Source: Dryomyza anilis (taxonomy: Eukaryota; Arthropoda; Insecta; Diptera; Dryomyzidae). Taken from it: 64,000 nt of DNA. The notes under the pieces were generated by a model. It did no database searches, had not been told where the DNA came from, and was given only the letters and a program-made list of their open reading frames with translations. Positions 1 to 11,030 of the stretch are shown in pieces. Where the stretch lies: contig OX638132.1 of the NCBI GenBank assembly GCA_951804985.1, positions 86,928,696 through 86,992,695 of the forward strand, written 5' to 3'. How positions within the stretch are numbered: the first letter of the stretch is position 1; each line of letters begins with the position of its first letter. Both the position numbers and the translations under genes were made by a program.

Positions 1-394
1 ACTCTCAAAACCGCCTAACTACACTTAATTTTGGATGAAGTAAGTGCAGAATTGAGACTCAAAACAATTTTATTTCTTCTGCAAAATTCAATTTGTAAGC
101 GGTATTCGAAAATATTGATAGGCAATATTGCAGTATCACCGACGATATATTGTAATAAATAAATATTTGAATAAACCAATTATTAAAGAACAAACTTAAT
201 CCTACTATTTTTCTACAACATCAAGAATTATTATTTGCGAGAATGAGAATGTCTTTGAATTCGAGCAATTGCATATCGTAAACGTCACTTGATTTTGCAT
301 TATAGAAGCAAAACTATATTTGCAATGCATTAAATATTGGTTGAGACACCTGATTAGTACTATGCAATCTATGTAAAACATATATTGTACTTAC
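1..394 (-). other. Mical intron 9 (partial)
   Basis: AT-rich sequence after the LIM-exon donor at 394-393. No acceptor leading to a recognisable Mical exon is seen before the window edge, so the next exon lies beyond position 1. Confidence 0.7.
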
Positions 395-664
395 TCTTTG
401 TCCGGGTTTGCGCACCACCGGACGTATGGCCTTTGCCGGCAGCCTAAAGTGCTGCGTGCAGTAAAACCGTCCATTCGGATCATCACGATCGAATGCATAA
501 CCGCCTGGACGCAAATTCGTGTGGCAATGATGACACTTCAGACACAAACGATGCAGAATCAAACCCTCTGTGGTAATTTTCTCCATCAAGTACACGGTCT
601 GTTTGCAGAAATGGCACTTCTCAGAGGCGGCTTGTTTCTTGAACGCTAGTGCCACCTTCGTGCT
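395..664 (-). CDS. Mical: Mical coding exon 9: LIM domain
   Basis: 90 codons. The LIM zinc ligands are complete: C1037, C1040, H1058, C1061 for the first site and C1064, C1067, C1089, H1092 for the second, with spacing C-x2-C-x17-H-x2-C-x2-C-x2-C-x21-C-x2-H. The acceptor is CTATCGCAG and the donor is AGA|GTAAGT, phase 0. LIM domains bind protein partners; MICAL was named for binding CasL through this region. Confidence 0.96.
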
Positions 665-3600
665 CTGCGATAGATGTGGAAAGATTAGTGATTGCCTTAA
701 GACTTACGAATTAGCTGATAATTAAAATGAATTGCGAAATGTTACGATAATCTATGCAAATGTGAAAAATATTGGCAGCATAGATTATTTATGGAGTATG
801 TTAAAGTACATGGCTACTTACAGAATTGAGTACTAAACAAGTATTGAATATACTTTATATCTTTACAACACAAATATATATTTAGAATAACTAAAAATCT
901 AACAACTTAAATTACAAAAGCACATAAAAACTAAAACAAAACCAAACAAAAAATACTAAAGCAAAACACAAATAGGTGGTACTAAAAACAAAACAGAAAC
1001 CAAAAGAACTCATAGCATAAACTACTCACAGATTTAGGCACTACTGTCGGGGGATTCTTTTCGTCGGATGTATCGTCTTTCTTAACAAATTGGCCAGCAA
1101 TCGAGGCGACTTTGTTGCGTCCTCGTTCGCCGACCTCCAAGACCGAACCCTCCTTTAGCTGCTTGTCGAGATTCTTCAATGTCTGATCGATCTCCTTGAA
1201 TTTTTCCTCACCCGAATCTTGACGCATTGGTTTGGACATTTTATTCTGACGCGCCATAAACTGTTCCTTGCTCCATTTTGGCACCTTTTCTCGACCCTTG
1301 GGTCCGTGTATTTCAGTCTTTTTAGATTGTTCGATTTTCTTCTCAATCTCGCGCACATTCCAGTCGCTGCTGTCGATTTTGCCAATGGCACGCATCAGAT
1401 CCTTGGGTTTCTTGTCGGTGCCATAGTTCTGGCGCGAAGAGATGCGTTGCTCCATGGACTTAATGCGATCGCTAAACTGTTCGTCCGCGACATTGCGTGG
1501 CATGGCGGAGGGTACATCTAGACGCTCACGATCCTATTGGCGTGTGATTGGGTGGGGGTTGATTTTTGTATTTTGTTTACAGAGCGTTGATGTGCGTTGG
1601 GGATTTTTTGTTTTTTTTGGTTTGGAAGGGTGGGAAGAAACAAAAATGGTAGTTGCATGGGGAAAATTGGGAGGAAGAGAAAAAAGAATTGTATAGTTTA
1701 ACAAAAAAAATTATATAAACTTTTTTAGTTTCCGACATTAACGTACGAAAAAGTAATAAGAACAACGTAAAAAGGTTAAATAAAATTTTAAACATTCGAA
1801 TGTTAAATTAAATATTAGAAAAACTATTAAAAAAATATAGAAAAAAACACACTTTCGTAACGCCTGTTGAAGGTATACGCAAGATTGAACATATCGAAGT
1901 TGTGGGGGTTAGAAAAGCTCATTGTTTAGTGAGACAAAAAATAATTCGTAGCTTTTGGTTAATTATTTTGTTAATTGAACAGCAACAGCAGCTTTTTAAT
2001 ATTATGTTAATTTTATTTTTTATTTTGCAACAATAAAAACAACCGTGGCAGGCAATTGCGCAACAACAATCGCTTACTGGGTACAACAACTTGCGCTCCA
2101 GATCCTTGACGCGATCGTTGAATTCGGGCGCCTGTTGCCGATACATAAATATCGAATAGTCCTCAAAGGGCGAGGCATCGTCACTCTCGCGCAACAAAGT
2201 GTTGGCCTGCAACATGTGCAGACTTTTGTAAAAGTTCTGCGTTTGCTGGTAACGCTGTTGGCGTCGCTTGCTCTGGCGATCCTGTCGATTTACTTCGATC
2301 TCTTGCAGACGTTTCTGACGCTCCTCCTGGTGGTGTTTGGATTTGATAGTTTGTAGTAGTTTGTAGGGTTATTTTTTTAAAATTTCATTTTATGTTTAGA
2401 GACAAAATTAAATTACAAGATAACGTAAATAAAAAAAAACTAAATAAGACTACATTTTTTTGGTGGTATGACCTCTGTTCCGACATGATTATTATGTAAT
2501 GTACGAAAATTACTAAAACCTAATGGCTGTACAACTTACGGGGATGAGAGAGATACGCTTTCTAGTGAGTGGATGTGATTGGGATGTGAGATAGGCATGA
2601 AAAGTGATTATATTAGAGAAATTGTAAACGTTTTTTTAGCCATATTATGTAACTCGAATCACTGTTGTCATGTAGTTCGGGCTATATAATGAGATCTTAA
2701 AATTTAATTATTCAAGTAAATAAATTAATAGCTGCGTTTTGGAGTTTTTTCAACATTTTTTAATCTTAGAAATGCTGTTTACAAAATTAAAAAATATTGA
2801 AAAATATTTATTAAACTGACTGCGCCGTTATTAAAGAGCTAAAATTAAAAACTCGAATTAAAAACAAAACTATTTGATTTCATAAAATGTTCCAAAGTGT
2901 AAAATACACATTCAATATTTAGCATTATTACGAATTATCTATAAAGCAAATTTTCAATACGAAAAGAAATTTGTACTGAATAAAATTGAAATTTGTTTCC
3001 GAAGAAAAAAAATACGCATTAAAAAATATACATAATAGTGCTGATAATGTCTGATAATTGGCTTCCTTTAAAGCTTTAAAATTCAAGAATCAATTTACAT
3101 TCAAATGATCTGACTTTAGTTTCTGATTTTAGCTCTACAATAACGTTGTAACATGTATCAAAGATCTCTTGAAAAACATAAGAAAAACAACAACAAATTT
3201 GAAAACAAAACGAGAATCACTTTTCAATGCAGCCCATATAAATATGACACAATATTCACAATGACTTCTTTTGTTTTACTCACAATATTGGCAGCCTTCT
3301 CGGCACTTCTGCGTTTCTTGGCGCGACGTGGTGTATCTGTTTGACCTGAATTAAACAATAAAAACAAAAAAATTAATAAAATCTGTACTTAATACTGAAT
3401 GTTGCTAATTTAACCTGGTTGTGCACTACTTGTTGCTGCAGCTGCCACCGTTCCCACATCAGCAGCGGCGGCCCCATGTTTCCGTTGACGCTTCAACTTT
3501 TCTTCGTCGAGCACTGAACGCCTTTGTGCCACCACCTGTGGCACATCGACCATATCCTGCATTGAGGGCGATTTGCTTTTTTGCTTTGTCGACAACTGCA

Positions 3601-6600
3601 ACAATTTGGAGAAATCTGGCTGTGTTGTGGTCGAATGGAAACGATATTTTTCACGCAAATCAGTGAAATCCATTTTCGGATGTTTAACGTGCGGTATTTC
3701 ACCGCGAAACACTTCACATATTTGCTCCAAATAATTTAGCCACACTTTGGACTCGACTGTGTTGAGGTTGGTGGAGTCTTTGCCGGACATAATGCGCGGT
3801 ATGTTGAGCTCTTTGTCCAGTATTTGGAATGCAAGCTCGTTGCATTCGACGGCACTTGAATCTTGGATGGCATTGAAATCGACTAGATCAGGACGATAGC
3901 TGTACAAAAAAAAAAAAAGATTTTACATCGTTATTCGAAACATGAATTATTTATACAAATTTTGATAAAAAATAATATTAAAAAAATAATTTAAAAATTA
4001 AATGAAAAAAATATATTAAAAAAAAATTATATTACAAAAAAAAAATTGAATTACAAAAAAAATATATAAAAAAAAAATAAATTACAAAAAAAATAAATTA
4101 CAAAAAAAAAAATTACAAAAAAAAATTAAATTACAAAGAAAAAATTAAATTAAAAAAAATATATAATAAATTACAAAAAAATTAAATTAAATTAATTTTA
4201 AAATTGAAATAAAAAACGCACAAATTTAGATTAAAATTTTCTAAAAAAAAGTTTCGTGAAAAGAGAACAAAGTCTGAATTTTATAGAAATGATATATGAT
4301 ATGTCTACAGAAAAATGATTTCTTGTTTCCTTTTAAAGAAAAATTAAAATGTCAGTAAGGATTTCGTGAAATTGTATACCAGTGATTTATACCCAACCCC
4401 TTTTCTAACTATACTCACCGATTTATTAGAGCACACAGCACTTTCCCATTGGTGAACACGTCGGAGACCTCTTTGAGCGATCGCGTAAATTCGTATGAAT
4501 GCAGCTGCGCACATATCCAACGCAGTAGCACCGCACTCAGTGGCATTGAATCTGTGAGTAAATTAAAAATTGAAATAATTACAAAAATAACATAAATTAG
4601 ACAAATTTCAACGCACCACCACTGCGACGCTTGCGCCGCACAGGCGTATCCACCTGTGTCGCCTGCAAGGCATTTGTATCCACAAATGTTTGCTCCAAGA
4701 TGGCATTGTCATCCGTATCGATGAGATGCTTCACCTGCCACACATTCACCGATGTACGATTCAGATTCGGATAACGCGTTGCCGGATCCACCGTATACGA
4801 GCCAATGTCACGCTGCAAATTCTCGGGTGTTGTTTGATTTAAAAGTCTGCATATTTAAGAAGCATTTATGAGTGAAATTTTAACCAAATTAAATGCGCTA
4901 AGAGACAAACCTATAAATACTTTCACGTTGCGCGAGCACAGCCAAGGTGCTATTGTGCGCATTGGACCACAACTTAATGGCATAAGCAGCATCCATGCTG
5001 GAGAGAAAACCACGCGCACAGCCGGAGCCAGTGGGCCAGAAAGGTTCGAGCAGACTGTCACCCACCAGGCACTGCAGCAGACGAAAACCTTTGCGTACAA
5101 TGACGCGACACGATGTCTCGGCGGCAAACATTGAGGTGAAATCAAACATGGCCACGTCCGGTTTGCCGTAGTGATTGACGGCAAACTCAAGATTGGGCAT
5201 TTGGTATTTGGTCGAGAATTCGGCCGCCTCGCGCGCATAATCGAGCAGTTTTTCGGTGTTGACATTAACGGGTGCCAGCAGTTCGGCAGGATCGGCGAAG
5301 TCCTGAAAATAATTGAATCGTTATCACAAATAATCAATTATTCGATTAATCGAGTTTTCTAATATGTCGAAATTTTATTTTCTTTCATTTATTTCATCTA
5401 TCGATTTAAAATGTTAAAAATATGCAAATCAAAACAATTTACTTTCAATACACGTTTGATAGATTTGTGTAAAAACGTTATATCGTTTCATTTAACGAAA
5501 TAATCGATTGTCGATAGTTGGAGTTTTAATTTATATTTATTGAGTTAGTATTACTCAGTTAAAAACTGCTTCTATTTAATTTCAATAAACATTTTATATA
5601 TTTGAGTTAAACAGATGATTTAAATTGTTTTATCGTTTCATTTAATAAAATAATCGATTATCGATAGTTGCAGTTTCAAATTTATATTTGTGTGAGTTAG
5701 TTTTACTCAGTTTAAAACTGCTTCTATTTAATTTCAATAAACATTTTATATATTTGTGTTAAACAGGTGATTTAAATTGTTTTATCGTTTCAATTAAAGA
5801 AATAATCGATTATCGATAATTGCAGTTTCAAATTTATATTTGTGTGAGTTAGTATTACTCATTACTTCTATTTAATTTCAATAAACATTTTATATATTTG
5901 AGTTGAACAGGTGATTTAAATCGTTTTATCGTTTCGTTTGAGGAAATAATCGATTGTCGATAATTGGAGTTTCAAATTTATATTTGTGTGACTAAGTATT
6001 ACTCAGTTAAAAACTGCTTCTATTTAATTTCAATAAATATTTTATATATTTGAGTTAAACAGGCGAATTAAATCGTTTTATCGTTTCATTTAACGAAATA
6101 ATCGATTGTCGATAATTGGAGTTTCAAATTTACATTTTTGATAAGTTTGAATTTCAAGAAAATATTAGGTTTATATTACTTTGCAAAAAAAAAGTCGAAA
6201 TTCTACATTTACAGTTTTAATAGGTTAAAATTTACATTTAACAGATTTTACAACATTATAGTTCCAAAAAAGTTTGAATTAAACCTTCCAGCATAAATTC
6301 TATCTGCTAATTAATAAAGATATATATTTTTTTTTTACCTGCATTATGACCCCCTTGTCGATCAGACTGTGCTTCTTCGCCGTCATCACAAAGTAGTGCG
6401 TCTCATCCTTATAATACACAATATTCTCCAAATCAATGCCAGTCGTCTGATAGAACTCCTTGAAGAACGGCTGATTGAAAATGAACGCCACACCGCTGAT
6501 CTCCTCCGCCTTAGCCTCGGCCTCCGTCTTCTTGTTGATAAAGTTCGCCGTGATCGCAATGGCCAGCTTGCCGCGAAACTCCTTTCGCTTGAAGCCCTCC

Positions 6601-7343
6601 AATGTGTTGCGTTTGCCATCGGCTCCGATTAAAACATCGAATTCATAGTGTGACACCGCATGATCGGCGGGCGCAACCTCCGCACGCCAACCGCAACCAT
6701 CGCCATTCGGCTCAATAGTGCCGTCAAACGAGACGCCCTCATGTACCTCGACACCGAGCAGCAGCGCGACCTTCAGCAGTATGTACTGCAACTGCCTGAT
6801 GGAAATGTGATCGATGGAACCGGCGCAAAACTTGCCATAGAATTTTTTGGCGCCCAGATTACGCAGATCCGTGATAACGAACGGCCACAGATGCAGCACA
6901 TTGTTGCGCGATATACGATCGCGTTTCTCCACCACAACCACCTTGGCACCCAGTAGTTGTGCCTCGATGGCAGTGCGCAGACCACACGGTCCGGCGCCTA
7001 TGACTAGCACACGCGTGCCAGTGCACGCATTTCCTTTGGCGTAGGCGCGATGTGCGGCGCGTGCATCTAGTTTCTTCCACAGCGCCTGACCCTTCCACGA
7101 ACGGATTTTCGCCTTGAGCTTTGGATAGAATTCGTTGAGCGGCGATGGACGCAATCCGACCAAGTCACACATATTGCGATGCAGTCCGAGCACCTGACGC
7201 ATTGTTGTGGCCACACAGAAGAGATCGAACATTTCGGCTGCGGCGGCGGCAGCATCGTTATCGGCCATTTGTTGTTGTTGTGCCAACAGCTGTTGCTGCT
7301 GTTGCAGCTTCTGCTGTTGGCGCTGATGTGAGGATCGACTCAT
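395..7343 (-). CDS. Mical: Mical, F-actin monooxygenase (5' part, 9 coding exons; 3' end outside window)
   Basis: MICAL proteins are NADPH-dependent flavoprotein monooxygenases that oxidise actin methionines and disassemble filaments downstream of semaphorin/plexin signalling (family knowledge). Seen here: coding join 7343-6339, 5302-4911, 4846-4617, 4551-4419, 3899-3415, 3345-3284, 2326-2078, 1533-1030 and 664-395, all on the minus strand, with GT..AG introns and consistent phases, giving 1,110 codons with no stop. Order: poly-Q/poly-A leader (about 1-40), FAD domain (GAGPCG 116-121, GADG 240-243, GDS 416-418), CH domain (about 548-650), basic/coiled linker, LIM domain (1037-1092). The last exon ends in a donor (GTAAGT), so the C-terminal region continues left of position 1. 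Start chosen at MSRSSHQ (7343), because an upstream in-frame ATG lies before a splice acceptor, inside an intron. Recognition rests on remembered similarity to Drosophila Mical. Confidence 0.96.
665..1029 (-). other. Mical intron 8
   Basis: 365-bp AT-rich intron between the conserved linker exon and the LIM exon. I see no repeat or embedded gene in it. Confidence 0.85.
1030..1533 (-). CDS. Mical: Mical coding exon 8: conserved linker before LIM
   Basis: 168 codons beginning [20 protein letters not shown], with the acceptor (CCAATAG) behind a C-rich tract. It includes the highly conserved [18 protein letters not shown] and [17 protein letters not shown] segments known from fly Mical. The exon ends VPKS at donor GTGAGT. 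Function of this linker is not established. Confidence 0.95.
1534..2077 (-). other. Mical intron 7
   Basis: 544-bp intron. Mostly A/T tracts, with a C-rich pyrimidine stretch next to the acceptor on the coding strand. Nothing else recognised. Confidence 0.85.
2078..2326 (-). CDS. Mical: Mical coding exon 7: charged coiled linker
   Basis: 83 codons starting [15 protein letters not shown], a heptad-like charged helix, and including [20 protein letters not shown] and LERKLLYP before donor CCA|GTAAGC. The acceptor CACCACCAG has an unusually poor pyrimidine tract, but the phase and the conserved continuation from exon 6 (ANI then EERQ) support it. Confidence 0.92.
2327..3283 (-). other. Mical intron 6
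   Basis: 957-bp AT-rich intron with no recognisable element. Short open frames here are not conserved with any family I know. Confidence 0.8.
3284..3345 (-). CDS. Mical: Mical coding exon 6 (62-bp micro-exon)
   Basis: Too short to appear as an open frame by size. Acceptor TTTAATTCAG, donor GTGAGTAAAA. It reads [19 protein letters not shown], a strongly basic stretch matching the same place in Drosophila Mical. The phase joins exon 5 (G|GT) and exon 7 (phase 0). Confidence 0.9.
3415..3899 (-). CDS. Mical: Mical coding exon 5: rest of CH domain and start of linker
   Basis: Begins RYRPDLVDF, the diagnostic centre of the CH domain, and continues through [10 protein letters not shown] to [15 protein letters not shown]. 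After the domain the sequence turns basic and low-complexity, with an alanine-rich tail near the exon end. The acceptor follows a 14-base pyrimidine tract; the donor is CCAG|GTTAAA, phase 1. Confidence 0.95.
3900..4418 (-). repeat. Mical intron 4 with an A-rich degenerate simple repeat
   Basis: Positions about 3,960-4,210 are a run of irregular units of the form ATTAC followed by 6-10 A, with AAATT interruptions, on the plus strand. Low-complexity expansion inside an otherwise plain intron. Confidence 0.8.
4419..4551 (-). CDS. Mical: Mical coding exon 4: N-terminal half of the calponin-homology domain
   Basis: A 133-bp exon with no long open frame of its own, bounded by acceptor TTACTCACAG and donor GTGAGT. 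It reads [14 protein letters not shown] then [19 protein letters not shown]. The conserved Trp and the G-x-x-LCALI motif mark helices of a CH domain. The last codon (Arg, CG|C) is completed in exon 5. Confidence 0.93.
4617..4846 (-). CDS. Mical: Mical coding exon 3: end of catalytic domain and basic linker
   Basis: Starts by completing Arg (AG|A) and reads LLNQTTP, then a segment with [10 protein letters not shown], then the basic cluster RRKRRSGG, a candidate nuclear-localisation or linker signal. The donor is GGTG|GTGCGT. This choice leaves one base that joins the next exon as Asp, giving RRKRRSGD as in Drosophila. It is separated from exons 2 and 4 by 64- and 65-bp introns. Confidence 0.93.
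4911..5302 (-). CDS. Mical: Mical coding exon 2: C-terminal half of the monooxygenase
   Basis: Residues 336-466 are read in phase with exon 1 (CAG|GAC). The acceptor is TTATTTTCAG. The exon carries the third flavin motif GDS (416-418) within [16 protein letters not shown], the most conserved segment of the family, and ends after two bases of an Arg codon (AG|GTTTGT), completed by the next exon. Confidence 0.95.
5481..6130. repeat. Five-copy, about 150-bp tandem repeat in Mical intron 1
   Basis: The word TATCGTTTCA or a near match starts at 5481, 5631, 5783, 5927 and 6079, spacing 150, 152, 144 and 152. Each unit carries a TCGATTRTCGATA motif, the phrase CTGCTTCTATTTAATTTC and a TTATATATTTG stretch. 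Copies 2 and 3 contain the palindrome TATCGATA. The array fills most of the 1,036-bp intron 1 (5303-6338) of Mical. Confidence 0.9.
6339..7343 (-). CDS. Mical: Mical coding exon 1: leader and FAD-binding half of the monooxygenase
   Basis: This exon encodes residues 1-335. It opens with a glutamine-rich stretch and a run of six alanines, typical low-complexity leader sequence. It then enters the flavin monooxygenase fold: dinucleotide-binding glycines GAGPCG at 116-121 followed by an acidic strand end (VVVEKRD), and the second FAD motif GADG at 240-243. The exon ends GTC ATA ATG CAG before donor GTAAAA (6338), phase 0. GC content is far above the flanking intron, as expected for a constrained exon. 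Confidence 0.95.
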
Positions 7344-7350
7344 GCTGTAA
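7344..7350 (-). other. Mical: Splice acceptor directly before the Mical start codon
   Basis: On the minus strand the sequence reads TTTTATTTACAG|C followed at once by ATGAGTCGATCC. The exon therefore contributes a single untranslated base before the start, and the 5' UTR must lie on one or more exons further right. The in-frame ATG at 7364 falls upstream of this acceptor and is intronic. Confidence 0.85.
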
Positions 7351-8048
7351 ATAAAAGAAAACAAATTTAATTATTGTATTATTTGGATACTTTTTTTTAT
7401 TAAAAACTGGAACTAGAATAAATAGAAGGATTCTATTATCTGAAAAAATGTATACCAAATTGCGATACGAACGACGAAACGAAAATTTGACGTCAAAATT
7501 TCGTCACACACATTTTGATTTCATGTTACTTGACTTTTAAACCTTTGAAATTTATTTAAAATTACGTCACTTTCGTCTAATAGTCATTCGTTTCGAAATA
7601 CAGAAAGAGGCAGTAACTATTTTGGACCCACACATTGAAAACCATCCAATAATGTTTTTTTTTAAACTTTATAAATTCCACTTAAGTACTAGACTGACAA
7701 TGGATTTTCATGAATTCAAAGCGAGAAACGGTCAATTCGAAAAAATGCTCTATTGGCTGGGAAAGGTGAATTTTCAGCGAAATCCGATTATGTGAAATAA
7801 CCTCTTGCGAAGTTGCGAAGACAACATTTCAATTTAATTTTGAAATTGACGATTTGGATACGAAAACACAAACTATGAGGTCCCGACAGGTCCATTTCCC
7901 ATAGTTGGATGGATTTTGCTGAAAATTATCCCCATCGATTAGGGCATCCAATAGGGCATTTTATTTTATTTAACTGAGCCAACGATCATACTTAGTTGCG
8001 AGTTTTGCAGGAAAAATACAGCTAATGAGAATTTTATGTCCTTGTGGT
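7351..8048. other. Mical 5' intron/upstream, unassigned
   Basis: AT-rich sequence without a recognisable gene apart from the CRE-like palindrome listed separately. Confidence 0.6.
7481..7502. promoter_or_regulatory. CRE-like palindrome upstream of Mical exon 1
   Basis: A near-perfect palindrome, GAAAATTTGACGTCAAAATT, centred on TGACGTCA (7488-7495), the consensus site for CREB/ATF-type bZIP factors. It lies about 145 bp upstream of the start-codon exon, inside the 5' intron. Function is not shown; one such octamer can arise by chance. Confidence 0.25.
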
Positions 8049-8156
8049 AAAAGATTTCCCACACGAAGAAAATACAGCGGTACGGTGGGAATTTGTGAGA
8101 ATTGTGTCAGAATTAGTGGGAATTACTAGGAATTTGTAAGAAATTTTCTTTGAGTG
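8049..8156. mobile_element. Very small element with iterated GGGAATT
   Basis: About 108 bp beginning CACACGAAGAAAAT and ending TTTTCTTTGAGTG, so the ends are imperfect inverted repeats. Between them GAATT or GGGAATT occurs five times at 12-19-bp spacing. The end style resembles the larger word-array elements of this window. Confidence 0.4.
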
Positions 8157-8899
8157 ATATTAGAAGAATTGCATGAGGTTGGGAAAAGCGTATTTCATGT
8201 GAGAATATCGTCTGGCAGCTATGCATATTCTAGTCCTTTTTCTGAGTATCATTGATTCGTTATATTGTCATTGATTCGTTATATATTTGAATACCTATAG
8301 GTTTTCATTACATTATCTCAGCCACGACTTATCTTTGTATTTCCTGCACAATATTGAACGTAAATATAGCAACTGAGATTAATTGATACAAACTGATGAA
8401 TTCTATTAATTTTATTAATTCAATATACGAATTATAGTATAAAGCAAATCCTTTATGGCTTGGTTCATATGATAAAATATATACATATATAGCATATACA
8501 CTAACCGCCATGTTTAGAGGCACTACACAGTTTTACAGCCAAATACAGTTCTAAATGCACTACACAATATTACAGGTACCGATCTTATTATACATCGGTT
8601 CATCGCAACGCGTGCTTGCCTATTCGATTCGTCGGTTCGTTTTTTCGTATATCGTGCGTATATTATGACTTTGATATTCTTCTCCTTATTTGTGTTTTAC
8701 ATTTCCCTTTCATTAAATATAGCACTATAGGTGATGTGAACGTGGTTCGATCTTCGAACAACACATAGTAAACGAAGTTAAAAAATAATAATATAAAATA
8801 TAAATTGATTATATATAGAATATACAAATTAAAATAACAAATAAAAAATATATAATTTCATCGCTTGAGCATAGAAAAATGTTTTCTATGAAAAAGATG
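8157..8899. other. Unassigned, possibly containing SINE 3' sequence
   Basis: AT-rich. The part next to 8,900 may be the body of the minus-strand SINE whose tRNA-like head follows. No coding signal. Confidence 0.5.
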
Positions 8900-9006
8900 T
8901 TGGCAGTCGTTGGGGATCGAACCGGGTACCTTTTGGCTCGTAGTCAAACGCACCAGCGACTTTTCGCTCGTAGTCCAACGCACTAACCAGACGAGCTACC
9001 GACGCT
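8900..9006 (-). mobile_element. tRNA-derived SINE head
   Basis: On the minus strand: a tRNA-like 5' end GCGTCGGTAGCTCGTCTGG (box A region, about 8987-8998), then TTAGTGCGTTGGACTACGAGC, and a B box GGTTCGATCCC (8915-8926). This is the layout of a Pol III internal promoter. The middle holds a duplicated anticodon-arm-like segment (GTTGGACTACGAGC then GTTTGACTACGAGC), so it is longer than a real tRNA. Confidence 0.75.
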
Positions 9007-9024
9007 ATCTTATTATTTATATAA

Positions 9025-9330
9025 TTAAATTATTCATTAAATATTTAATTAATACAATTAAATATTTAATCAATACAATTAAATATTTAATCAATACAAT
9101 TAAATATTTAATCAATACAATTAATTATTTAATCAATACAATTAAATATTTAATCAATACAATTAAATATTTAATCAATACAATTAAATATTTAATCAAT
9201 ACAATTAAATATTTAATCAATACAATTAAATCAATACAATTAAATATTTAATCAATACAATTAAATATTTAATCAATACAATTAAATATTTGATCAATAA
9301 ATTAAATATTAAATCAATACAATTAAATGA
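9025..9330. repeat. 21-bp tandem repeat (about 13 copies)
   Basis: Units of TAATCAATACAATTAAATATT repeat with few changes (one with ATT for AAT, one shortened). Because 21 is a multiple of three, the array is open in frame and gives a spurious LINTIKY repeat protein. It abuts the 5' end of the SINE. Confidence 0.93.
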
Positions 9331-10579
9331 CGTATCGGCGATGAAATAATTAAAAACTAATTCTATTGATTTTTTTTGCTATATTTACACATATATTTTT
9401 TCTGTGTGATTATAATATGCTTATTTTATAGTTTTCTTTAGACCAATAAATTATTACATCAAAACAATGACATGCCAAATATAGAATGTTTTTGTAATCA
9501 TTTTAGGTAACTATTAATAAATTCAAATTCTAAAAAAAAAAGATGAATAAAACTAGCAGGTGACAAATATGTAGTAACAAAAAAAAAAAACAAAAACACT
9601 TTAAACATGCAAATTAGATAACAATGAAAAATTCAAATTTAAGCTAGACTCAATAAAATCAAATATGTATTTTTTATTCATAATTTTTTCATAATAAAAT
9701 TATTTAACAGAATTTTTGATATATCATTTCTATATAATTTAAGGGTGCTGATTTTTACTGCATATTCAGTTTTTTACCATCACAAACATTTCAAACGGAA
9801 CTTGTAGCCCTCTCAAGTCACTTTTCAAATCATATTTATAGCTATTACTTTTTGTAGGTTAGTTTAATTTACGCACTTTATTAAAACATGTAAAAATAAT
9901 AGAAAAATGAAAAGCATCAACACAAAACAAAAGCCATGTGTTGCATAATTAATTAATGAAATAAATTTTACACATTACAAAGTGCTGAGCAGAACAAAAG
10001 TCTATTAAAATTCAATACACAACAAAGAATTAATTAAACCAAACAAAATTTAAGATTTATGTTTTGTTCTGATGAAGAGACACTGTAATTTATATCCGAT
10101 AAATAAATACAACGAATATTTACAAATATTTTGTATATTTGGAATGCCAAAATTGTACACCTTCTTTTTTGAGGCATCCTTCTGTCCTTCCTTCCTCGTG
10201 TTGAAATAAAAATTATGCTACATACTTCAATTCAATTACTACAATATAACTTTGAAGCATAAACAATTTTGTATGACACTTGGTGACATTTGGTTATTTT
10301 GGAATGTGTCAGATGAATTTTAATTAAATGCGAAACATGGCAGATGCCGAGCATCGCGTAGACATTATAAATGCGCAAAGTTATTGACACGAGAAACTGA
10401 AGGCATCGAACTTATGAAATGGTTTGATATTTATTTGTATTTCATTTAAATATTTACATCGGGGATTCATAAACAGTTCGATTTTTGCTTTATTTTTTGT
10501 AACTTTATTAAGATTTTTTATTTATATAGCTACGAAAACATTTCTTTTATCAGTTGGGTCTTTTGTAATCTACAAGACT
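9331..10579. other. Unassigned AT-rich intergenic/intronic sequence
   Basis: No coding signal, no clear repeat structure beyond short A/T runs. Confidence 0.6.
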
Positions 10580-11030
10580 TATGGTTGTGGTGATCATATT
10601 TAATGAGTATAGACATAGTATAGAAAAAGTTATATAATAATTTTAAATTTTCATTATATAATCTACTCAGTGCCCATCATTAAACTGATAAAAACACACA
10701 AATTTCTATTTAAGTTGAAAATTATATGTTTGCAGATATCAAAATAATATATTATGTTAATGTACGTTTATTTAATGTTTGCTATTATCATAATATGCTT
10801 GCATAAAACAAATTTTGGTCATGCCAAGTATATTTTTTACCACAAACATTGTTCAAAACAATCATTTTTGACAATTTTTGATTGTGACAATTATTTTATA
10901 ATAAAATAGGCATTATATGATAATTATAATTATGTTAAAATAAAATAGATCATCACAATATGATTGTGACAACCAACTGTGGTTGTAGAGAACATATTAT
11001 AGTTGACATAATGAAGTTATCAACATATTG
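10580..11030. mobile_element. Degenerate element with iterated TGTGAC/GATCAT words
   Basis: GATCAT, AATCAT and ATTGTGACAA recur on both strands (for example GATTGTGACAACC paired with GGTTGTGGTGATC near the two ends). It resembles an old relative of the AATCAT-array element at 50,199-51,127. Ends not resolved. Confidence 0.35.

Noticed and set aside
398..649. Plus-strand frames over Mical exons (also at 1219, 2045, 3421, 4868, 6369, 6660)
   Set aside because: Antisense shadows of well-supported Mical exons.
7344..7364. Upstream in-frame ATG (MFSFIYS) as the Mical start
   Set aside because: It lies before the acceptor TTTTATTTACAG and has intron-like composition; the M at 7343 matches the expected MS-R leader followed by the Q-rich stretch.
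8910..9251. 113-codon repeat protein LINTIKY
   Set aside because: Product of a 21-bp satellite in frame, preceded by a SINE head read as protein.
9025..9330. CRISPR-like regular repeat
   Set aside because: No unique spacers, contiguous satellite, and the host is a eukaryote.
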